Source: VFMC01 sp037131575
Lineage (GTDB): Bacteria > Actinomycetota > Acidimicrobiia > Acidimicrobiales > Ilumatobacteraceae
Length of the DNA: 20,226 bases
Reading direction: 5' to 3'
Assembly: GCA_037131575.1 (NCBI GenBank)
Contig: JBAXQV010000032.1
Coordinates: forward strand, 1 to 20,226
The stretch's first letter is position 1, and each line of letters begins with the position of its first letter. Made by a program: the position numbers and the translations under genes. Positions 15,042-20,226 of this stretch are shown here, one piece after another. Under the pieces are notes generated by a model. That model saw only the letters and a list, made by a program, of their open reading frames with translations, ran no database searches and was not told the DNA's origin.

Positions 15042-15884
15042 CTATGGCGTGCGCAGCTGGGCGACGAAGTCAGCGCACGGCTCGTAGCCGGGGCGCGGCC
15101 GGTCGTACGGGGCGAGCACGAACCCGTGCCACTTGCCTCCGATACGCAACACGTCGTAGCCCAAGCTTTCGAAAATCTCGAGCAGCTCGGGGTCGACAGC
15201 ACGACCGTCCTGGTGATGTTCGAACACCACCTGTGCTGGCCGAGCGAGCTCGAGAATCGGACGAAGACCACGGAGTACCGCCACCTCGTGGCCTTCGACG
15301 TCGATTTTCACGACGTCGGGCCAGGGGAGGCCGGCGAGTGCGCTTGCGTCGACGAGTCGCACTCCGTTCTCGCTGCCCACTTCAGGTGGGTTGACCACAT
15401 AGGAACGACCGGTGTTACCCGAGACGCGGTTCATCGCCCCGACCCCCACGCGATCGCTCACCGCGGCCTCGATGAGGTCGACACGCGAGGGCTCGAACTG
15501 GGCGAGGTTGTGGCGGCACAGCGCAGCGATATCGGCGAGTGGCTCGAAGGCGACGACATGCGAGTTCGGCACGCTGGCGAGAAAGGCGCAGCCAATCGAG
15601 CCGATGTTGGCGCCGATATCCCAGAGGCAGGCTCCAGAGGCCGCATCTTTGACGAGCACTTCGGTGACGCAACGATCGAAACGCCCCGTCAGGTAGAGGT
15701 GTCGCCCGATCAGATCGTTGGGCCAGACTCGGAGGGTGAAGCCCTCTGCGCACTGCACATCGAGGGTGTCGGTGTCGAAGCTCAGCCGGGCCAGCGGTGT
15801 GCGATCGATGATTCGGCCCTTGCCGTTGTAGAGCGGCAGGGCGTGAATCACGGTTCGCGCCATGCGAGCGTACAGACTGGGCAT
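15042..15884 (-). CDS. FkbM-family SAM-dependent methyltransferase
   Basis: A 280-aa Rossmann-fold methyltransferase. SAM-binding motif I is visible as LWDIGANIGSIGCAF, then HVVAFEPLADIAALCRHN, and the FkbM signature DVVKIDVEGHEVAVLRGL. Family members methylate sugar hydroxyls in polysaccharides or natural products; the substrate here is unknown, and no glycosyltransferase is nearby. The start is ATG 15884 (MPSLYARMARTV); an internal ATG at 15863 is possible. No Shine-Dalgarno is obvious. It stands alone between nrdJ and the siroheme operon, against the direction of both, which suggests separate acquisition; I see no insertion-sequence ends or repeats around it. Composition looks similar to its neighbours. 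Confidence 0.85.
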   Translation of the reverse strand: MPSLYARMARTVIHALPLYNGKGRIIDRTPLARLSFDTDTLDVQCAEGFTLRVWPNDLIGRHLYLTGRFDRCVTEVLVKDAASGACLWDIGANIGSIGCAFLASVPNSHVVAFEPLADIAALCRHNLAQFEPSRVDLIEAAVSDRVGVGAMNRVSGNTGRSYVVNPPEVGSENGVRLVDASALAGLPWPDVVKIDVEGHEVAVLRGLRPILELARPAQVVFEHHQDGRAVDPELLEIFESLGYDVLRIGGKWHGFVLAPYDRPRPGYEPCADFVAQLRTP

Positions 15885-16005
15885 TCCCGGGACTGTCCGG
15901 TCAGGCGGTGCTCATGCCGGGATACCGACTGCCGATCAGCACTTTCAACCAGGGCCGCGAACTAATTCTTATCAACTTGGTCGGGATTGCGTTAGCCTTG
16001 CGGTC

Positions 16006-16653
16006 ATGGCTACCGACCGCGAGGGGGTGTCGACCGTGACCGCCCAGTTTCCGATCAACCTCGAACTCGCTGGCCGAGCCGTGCTGGTGGTGGGTGGTGG
16101 CCGCATTGCGCTGCGCAAGACCGAACAACTCCTGCCCACCGCCGCCACGGTCACCGTGGTGGCCCCAGCGGTCGACCCCGGTTTCAACTCGTTGCCCGTC
16201 ACCGTGGTGCAGCGTGCCTTCCACCTCGATGATCTCGATGGCCAGCGGTTGGTCATCACCGCCACCGGGGTGCGCGAGGTCGATCAACTGATCTATGACG
16301 AATGCGAGCGTCGCGGTATCTGGGTGAACTCGGCCGACGACCCGGCGCGGTGCTCGTTCACCCTGCCTGCGGTGGTGCGCCGTGGCCAGCTGATGGTGAC
16401 CGTGTCGACCGCGGGCGCCAGCCCCGCGCTGTCGTCGTGGCTGCGGGCCCGCCTCGCCGACGCCATCGGCCCCGAGTTCGCCGATGTGGTGAACGACCTG
16501 GCTGCCGAGCGGGCTCGTGTGCACGCCGAAGGCCGCAGCACCGAAGATGTCGACTGGCGGCCGATCATCGCCGATGTACTGCACGCCCACGGCCTGGCTG
16601 CCAGCCCATTGCTCGCTGCCGGGCTTGCCGAAACCAGCACGGTGCCGGTATGA
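16006..16653 (+). CDS. Precorrin-2 dehydrogenase / sirohydrochlorin ferrochelatase (CysG N-terminal / Met8 type)
   Basis: Carries out NAD-dependent oxidation of precorrin-2 to sirohydrochlorin and probably iron insertion, giving siroheme. The 215 aa begin with the NAD-binding segment AVLVVGGGRIALRKTEQLL (about 25-43). The VNSADDPARCSFTLPA segment (about 108-122) includes Asp pair D111-D112, aligned with the CysG aspartate needed for catalysis, followed by VSTAGASPALSSWLR. ATG 16006 is the first sensible start after the spacer; a leaderless message from TAGCCT (15993-15998) is possible but the -35 is poor. The stop overlaps the cobA start, and CobA supplies its substrate. The product goes to the reductase two genes on. 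Confidence 0.92.
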   Translation: MATDREGVSTVTAQFPINLELAGRAVLVVGGGRIALRKTEQLLPTAATVTVVAPAVDPGFNSLPVTVVQRAFHLDDLDGQRLVITATGVREVDQLIYDECERRGIWVNSADDPARCSFTLPAVVRRGQLMVTVSTAGASPALSSWLRARLADAIGPEFADVVNDLAAERARVHAEGRSTEDVDWRPIIADVLHAHGLAASPLLAAGLAETSTVPV

Positions 16654-17393
16654 CCGTGCACCTGGTGGGCGCCGGCCCCGGCGACCCCGACCTCCTCACC
16701 GTGCGCGCTGCACGCCTCATCGCCGCCGCCGACGTGATCGTGCACGACCGGCTGGCCGATGAAGCCATCCTGCGCCTCGCCCGCCCCGATGCCGAACTCA
16801 TCGACGTGGGCAAGCGACCAGGGGCGCCCACACCGCAGGAACTGATCAACACGCTGCTGGTGCATCTCGGAGCGCAGGGCCGCATGGTGGTGCGTCTGAA
16901 GGGTGGCGACCCGTACGTGTTCGGACGCGGGGGAGAAGAGGCCGAGGCGTTGCTCGCTGCCGACATTCCGTTCGACGTGGTGCCGGGTATCAGTTCGGCA
17001 GTGGGCGTGCCCGCAGCAGCCGGTATTCCGGTCACCCATCGCGGTGTGTCGGTGGGGTTCACCGTGGTCACCGGGCATCGCGAACGTGGTGGTTCGAGCA
17101 GTATCGATTGGGAGTCGCTCGCCAAGGTGGGCAGCACCATCGTGGTGCTCATGGGTGTGGCCGAACGGGCCGAGATCGCCAACCGGTTGATTGCCGGTGG
17201 GCTGGCCGCCGACACACCGGTGGCAGCCATTCGCTACGGCACTCGCCCCGAACAGACGACGGTGCGCACCACCCTGGCAGCGCTCGGCGACACAACAATC
17301 GAGGCGCCCTGCACCATCGTCATCGGCGCAGTGGCGGCGTTCGATTTCTCACCCACTGCCGGCACCTCGGCCTGGGCGCGAGGTGCACTCTGA
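16650..17393 (+). CDS. cobA: Uroporphyrinogen-III C-methyltransferase (SUMT)
   Basis: Methylates uroporphyrinogen III at C2 and C7 with SAM to give precorrin-2, the branch point to siroheme and cobalamin. At 247 aa it has the length of a stand-alone SUMT. Motifs are VGAGPGDPDLLT (6-17), VGKRPGAPTPQE (53-64), RLKGGDPYVFGRGGEE (82-97), and VPGISSAVGVPAAAGIPVTHR. ATG 16650 overlaps the previous stop (ATGA), and the stop overlaps the next ATG (TGATG), so three genes are coupled. Local siroheme use is obvious; its product could also feed B12 synthesis for NrdJ, but no other cob genes are here. Confidence 0.95.
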   Translation: MTVHLVGAGPGDPDLLTVRAARLIAAADVIVHDRLADEAILRLARPDAELIDVGKRPGAPTPQELINTLLVHLGAQGRMVVRLKGGDPYVFGRGGEEAEALLAADIPFDVVPGISSAVGVPAAAGIPVTHRGVSVGFTVVTGHRERGGSSSIDWESLAKVGSTIVVLMGVAERAEIANRLIAGGLAADTPVAAIRYGTRPEQTTVRTTLAALGDTTIEAPCTIVIGAVAAFDFSPTAGTSAWARGAL

Positions 17394-17650
17394 TGCGCCG
17401 CTCCATCGACGATGAACCGATCACTGAAGCCGATCTGCCCCCCGGTGCCGACGACGCCACGCCCGTCGCATGGGCCGTGGCCATCAGCGACGATTACGAC
17501 GACGCCACACCTCGCGTGGTGCTCACGGTGGAAGAGATCGGGCGCGCTGGCGCTGGTCTCGTCGCCCACCTCTCAGCCGATAGCGCCCGCCGCTTGCGCG
17601 GTGCGCTCCACGATGCTCTGCGTGAAGCAGGCGAACCAACCGGCCGCTAG
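17393..17650 (+). CDS. Small conserved-looking acidic protein of the siroheme operon, unknown
   Basis: An 85-aa protein that I do not recognise. The first half is acidic (IDDEPITEADLPPGADDATP), followed by a compact region predicted as beta strands (VAWAVAISDDYDDATPRVVLTVEEI) and a C-terminal amphipathic helix (SADSARRLRGALHDALREAG). It has no cysteines, so it is not a ferredoxin or metal carrier of Cys type. Its ATG overlaps the cobA stop by one base, and the reductase gene starts 17 bases after its TAG, so it is embedded in the operon. Coding is supported by tight coupling and codon use like the neighbours. A helper role for the reductase or tetrapyrrole enzymes is only inferred. Confidence 0.75.
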   Translation: MRRSIDDEPITEADLPPGADDATPVAWAVAISDDYDDATPRVVLTVEEIGRAGAGLVAHLSADSARRLRGALHDALREAGEPTGR

Positions 17651-17667
17651 GCCGAGGAGTAACCGAC

Positions 17668-19455
17668 ATGACCATCGCACCCGCCCCCATTCCCCGCGAT
17701 CTCTACGCCGAGCAATTGCGCGACATCGAACGCTTCGAACTAGCGATCGAGCAATACCTCAACGGTGAGATCAGCGACGACGTGTTCCGCGTGATGCGGC
17801 TCAACAACGGCATTTACGGGCAACGCCAGGGCGGCACCAACCAGATGGTGCGCATCAAGTTGCCCGCCGGCACCATCACCCCAGAGCAACTCGATCTCAT
17901 GGGCGAACTCGCCGTCGAGTTCTCACGTGGCTGGGGCCACATCACCACCCGCCAGAACATCCAGTTCCACTTCGTCGAGTTGCGCCAGCTGCCGGCACTG
18001 CTGCGCCGCCTGGCTGAGTTGGGCCTCACCTCGCGTGAAGCATGTGGCGACACCGTGCGCAATGTGATGGCCTGCCATCTCGCCGGCGCCTGCCCGCACG
18101 AACAACTCGATGTCACTCCGTGGGCCGAGGCCGTGTACCGGCACTTCGTGCGCAACCCATTGGGCCAGCGCCTGCCGCGCAAGTTCAAGGTGAACTTCTC
18201 GGGCTGCGGCACCGACTGCGGCCAGGCGATGTTCAACGATGTGGGTGTGGTGGCTGTGCAGCGCACCCGCGACAACGGCTCCGTCGAGCACGGGTTCCGT
18301 GTGTACATCGCCGGTGGTCTCGGCGCTACGCCGCACCCGGCGCTGTCGCTCGAAGAGTTCACCAGCCGTGAAGACCTGCTGCCCACCATCGAGGCCACGC
18401 TGCGCGTGTTCGACCAGACCGGCAACCGCGACAACAAGTTGCGTGCCCGGTTGAAGTGGGTGGTCGATCAACTCGGTATCGACGAAGTGCGTCGCCGCGT
18501 GTTGAAGATCCGCCATACGCTGCCGGCCTCGTCGTCGTGGCCCGGCGGTATCCCGCCCGAAGTGACCGAGGTGGGCGACGCGCCCGCCGGCCGCGCCGGT
18601 GAGGGCGAAGTGACGGCTGTGGGCCAGGGCGTGGCGGTGCAGTTGCGCTCGAGCGACCCCTACACGCGTTGGGAGCAGACCAGCGTGGTGCGTGGCGCCG
18701 CCAAGGGCACGGTGTCGGCAGTGGCGTACGCAGCACTCGGCGACATCACCGCAGCGCAGTTCCATGCGCTGGCCGACATCCAGCGGCGACTCGGCGCCGA
18801 TGTGCGCCTCTCGAACCGGCAGAACGTGGTGTTCCGCGGGCTCACCGAGGCTCAGTTGCGCGACCTGTACACCTCGCTCGAGGCCATCGGTATGGCACTG
18901 CCCGGTGCCGAACTCGCCCGCGATGTGGTGGCCTGCCCGGGTGCCGACACGTGCAACATCGCAGTCACCCAGAGCCGTGGCCTGGCGAAGGCCATTGGTG
19001 AAGCGCTCGAGGCCGAAGGCCTGGCCGAGGTGGGCGGGGTGCGTATCAACATCTCGGGGTGCACCAACAGTTGTGGCCAGCACCACGCCAGCGACATCGG
19101 TTTCTTCGGTGCCGAGCGTCGAGCCAACGGTCTGGCCGCACCTGGCTACCAGATGCTGCTCGGTGGCTATGTGGGCCAAGAGCAGATCCACTTCGGTGAG
19201 AAGGCCACCCGCCTGCCTGCCAAGGCCGCACCGCAGGCCGTGGTGCGCGTGGTGCGCCAGTTCGCTGCCGAACGCAACGCAGGCGAAACCTTCCGGGGCT
19301 GGATGGACCGCGTCGGTGGTGCTTACGCCATCGGGCAAACATTGAAAGACCTCGACGTGTTCCCCAGCTTCGACGATGCACCTGAGTTCTACAGTGACTA
19401 CGACGAGACCGGCCCGTTCATTGCGGCCGTGGGCGACTCGGAGTGCGCTGTCTGA
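17668..19455 (+). CDS. Siroheme-dependent nitrite/sulfite reductase
   Basis: An assimilatory-type reductase (six electrons, nitrite to ammonium or sulfite to sulfide) of 595 aa with the usual two-fold ferredoxin-like/siroheme-domain repeat. The C-terminal half has the cluster motif C423-x5-C429 (ACPGADTC) and C465-x3-C469 (SGCTNSCGQ). The N-terminal half has a parallel set, C136-x5-C142 (ACHLAGAC) and C180-x3-C184 (SGCGTDCGQ), where typical NirA/Sir proteins lack these cysteines. THITTRQN-like (HITTRQNIQFHF) and RLSNRQNVVFR-like arginine motifs for substrate and siroheme are present in each half. ATG 17668 follows AGGAG. Upstream genes make siroheme. Nitrite versus sulfite cannot be decided; the absence of nitrate transport or sulfate activation genes leaves it open. 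Confidence 0.93.
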   Translation: MTIAPAPIPRDLYAEQLRDIERFELAIEQYLNGEISDDVFRVMRLNNGIYGQRQGGTNQMVRIKLPAGTITPEQLDLMGELAVEFSRGWGHITTRQNIQFHFVELRQLPALLRRLAELGLTSREACGDTVRNVMACHLAGACPHEQLDVTPWAEAVYRHFVRNPLGQRLPRKFKVNFSGCGTDCGQAMFNDVGVVAVQRTRDNGSVEHGFRVYIAGGLGATPHPALSLEEFTSREDLLPTIEATLRVFDQTGNRDNKLRARLKWVVDQLGIDEVRRRVLKIRHTLPASSSWPGGIPPEVTEVGDAPAGRAGEGEVTAVGQGVAVQLRSSDPYTRWEQTSVVRGAAKGTVSAVAYAALGDITAAQFHALADIQRRLGADVRLSNRQNVVFRGLTEAQLRDLYTSLEAIGMALPGAELARDVVACPGADTCNIAVTQSRGLAKAIGEALEAEGLAEVGGVRINISGCTNSCGQHHASDIGFFGAERRANGLAAPGYQMLLGGYVGQEQIHFGEKATRLPAKAAPQAVVRVVRQFAAERNAGETFRGWMDRVGGAYAIGQTLKDLDVFPSFDDAPEFYSDYDETGPFIAAVGDSECAV

Positions 19456-19468
19456 CACCGTCGATCGT

Positions 19469-19503
19469 TGAGTTCCGAGCACCGCAGTGGTGCCCGGAAC
19501 TCA
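19469..19503. terminator. Hairpin between the reductase and peroxiredoxin genes
   Basis: Arms at 19469-19483 and 19489-19503 form a 15-position stem with a 5-base loop and one A-C mismatch on the plus strand (G-U on the minus strand). It lies in the 63-base gap of convergent genes and probably works in both directions. Confidence 0.75.
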
Positions 19504-19518
19504 CGACCACACGTTGGA

Positions 19519-20001
19519 TCAGAGGTGGCCGAGCACCACTTCGCAGGCGCTCACCGAAATGCCGGCGCCCTCTTCGACGTTGAGTTCGGTGATCACACCG
19601 TTGTCGATGATGGCCGAGTAACGCTGCGAGCGCGGCCCGAGGCCGAATGCGCTGCCGTCGAGCTCGAGGCCCATGGCCTTGGCGAATTCGCCGGCGCCAT
19701 CGGCGAGCATGACGATGCCCTCTGCGCCGCTGGCCTTGCTCCAGCTGTCCATGACCCACGGGTCGTTCACACTGATGCAGGCGATGGTGTCGACACCCTT
19801 GGCGCGCAGCTCGGCCTGGTTCTGCACGTAGCCAGGCAGGTGCACCATCGAGCAACCGGGGGTGAAGGCACCGGGCACTGCGAACAGCACCACTTTGCCC
19901 TTGCCGAGCGCGTCGAGTGAGTTCACCGGCTGGGGCATGCCGGTGTCGGCAAGTACGTGCAGGGTGACGTCGGGGATGTGGCTGCCAACGGAGATGGTCA
20001 C
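19519..20001 (-). CDS. Prx5-type peroxiredoxin
   Basis: A thiol peroxidase of the redoxin/Prx5 group, 160 aa. The active site is VPGAFTPGCS with peroxidatic C50; Pro43 and Thr47 of the PxxxT-C motif are in place. Other family marks are ISVNDPWVMDSW and the LADGAGEFAKAMGL segment. A second cysteine in DTIACISVND and one near the C-terminus (SACEVV) could serve in recycling. The frame extends to a TTG at 20016, but that extension encodes the Shine-Dalgarno: AAGGAG (20013-20008) lies 6 bases before GTG at 20001, so I start there. A -10-like TAGATT occurs at 20038-20033 without a good -35. It is convergent with the reductase and may protect against peroxide in general. Confidence 0.93.
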   Translation of the reverse strand: MTISVGSHIPDVTLHVLADTGMPQPVNSLDALGKGKVVLFAVPGAFTPGCSMVHLPGYVQNQAELRAKGVDTIACISVNDPWVMDSWSKASGAEGIVMLADGAGEFAKAMGLELDGSAFGLGPRSQRYSAIIDNGVITELNVEEGAGISVSACEVVLGHL

Positions 20002-20226
20002 AGATGACTCCTTCAAGTGATGTGGTAACGCGAATCTATGGCACGCGGCTGAACGAGCAGCGACCGAACCAGGGAATTCTGGCGGCCACGATGGCCCGAT
20101 GCGCTGGGCGAGCCGAGCCAGACGACCCTGGAGGCGATGGGCTAGGGCGACGACGATGCGCTCATGTCGATCGTCGCTCGCGTCACCCCCTCCCGGATAA
20201 GAACGGCATTGACATTACCAGAAAAA

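Noticed and set aside
15962..16000. DtxR/IdeR-type iron box upstream of the siroheme operon
   Set aside because: Only a half site (GTTAGCCT) is present, without the inverted partner.
20091..20226. Arg-rich frame open to the window end
   Set aside because: No Shine-Dalgarno, no recognisable motif and low-complexity composition; it looks like a chance frame in GC-rich spacer. A 7-bp inverted repeat at 20151-20176 is also too weak to call.

Overview
This is a high-GC bacterial chromosome segment of core, vertically inherited genes. It suggests an actinobacterium. The order recA, miaB, miaA, dapF, hflX, then lexA divergent from a LysM gene followed by nrdR, is the order known from Mycobacterium (the Rv2737c to Rv2718c region). 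GTG starts, ATGA and GTGA stop/start overlaps, a GAAC-N4-GTTC type SOS operator and an actinobacterial-type DapC fit this. Placement in Acidimicrobiia or a similar deep-branching class is a guess from the class II ribonucleotide reductase and general protein character.

Layout. Bases 2-286 are the 3' end of recA, closed by a strong hairpin. A tightly packed plus-strand operon (386-6889) holds miaB and miaA (tRNA A37 modification), dapF and dapC (meso-diaminopimelate/lysine synthesis), hflX (ribosome-associated GTPase) and an unrecognised two-helix membrane protein with a proline-rich tail. recX, usually just after recA, is not there. Next is an SOS locus: lexA (minus) diverges from a short LysM membrane protein (the position and build of DivS/Rv2719c/YneA division inhibitors), which is followed by nrdR. 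The spacer between them carries six LexA-like boxes in two triplets of identical spacing. A RibD_C/DHFR-like reductase (minus) and a cytoplasmic-looking molybdopterin oxidoreductase (plus) then lie head to head.

A 487-base spacer (11506-11992) precedes nrdJ, the B12-dependent ribonucleotide reductase. It holds a phased array of DnaA-box-like CCCACA motifs, a tRNA-3'-end-like remnant inside an 11-bp inverted repeat, a good sigma70-type promoter with an interlocked palindrome in its spacer, two NrdR-box candidates 42 bp apart, and a GTCC microsatellite next to the nrdJ ribosome binding site. NrdR from the SOS operon probably represses nrdJ. After a hairpin and a lone FkbM-type methyltransferase (minus) comes a siroheme operon: precorrin-2 dehydrogenase/ferrochelatase, CobA/SUMT, an 85-residue unknown and a siroheme nitrite/sulfite reductase that has complete cluster-type cysteine sets in both halves. 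A convergent Prx5-type peroxiredoxin closes the gene content, and the last ~220 bases hold no gene I can support.

The most interesting signals are the duplicated LexA operator array, the reductase with two cysteine sets, and the layered regulatory region before nrdJ. I found no mobile element, CRISPR array or defence system.
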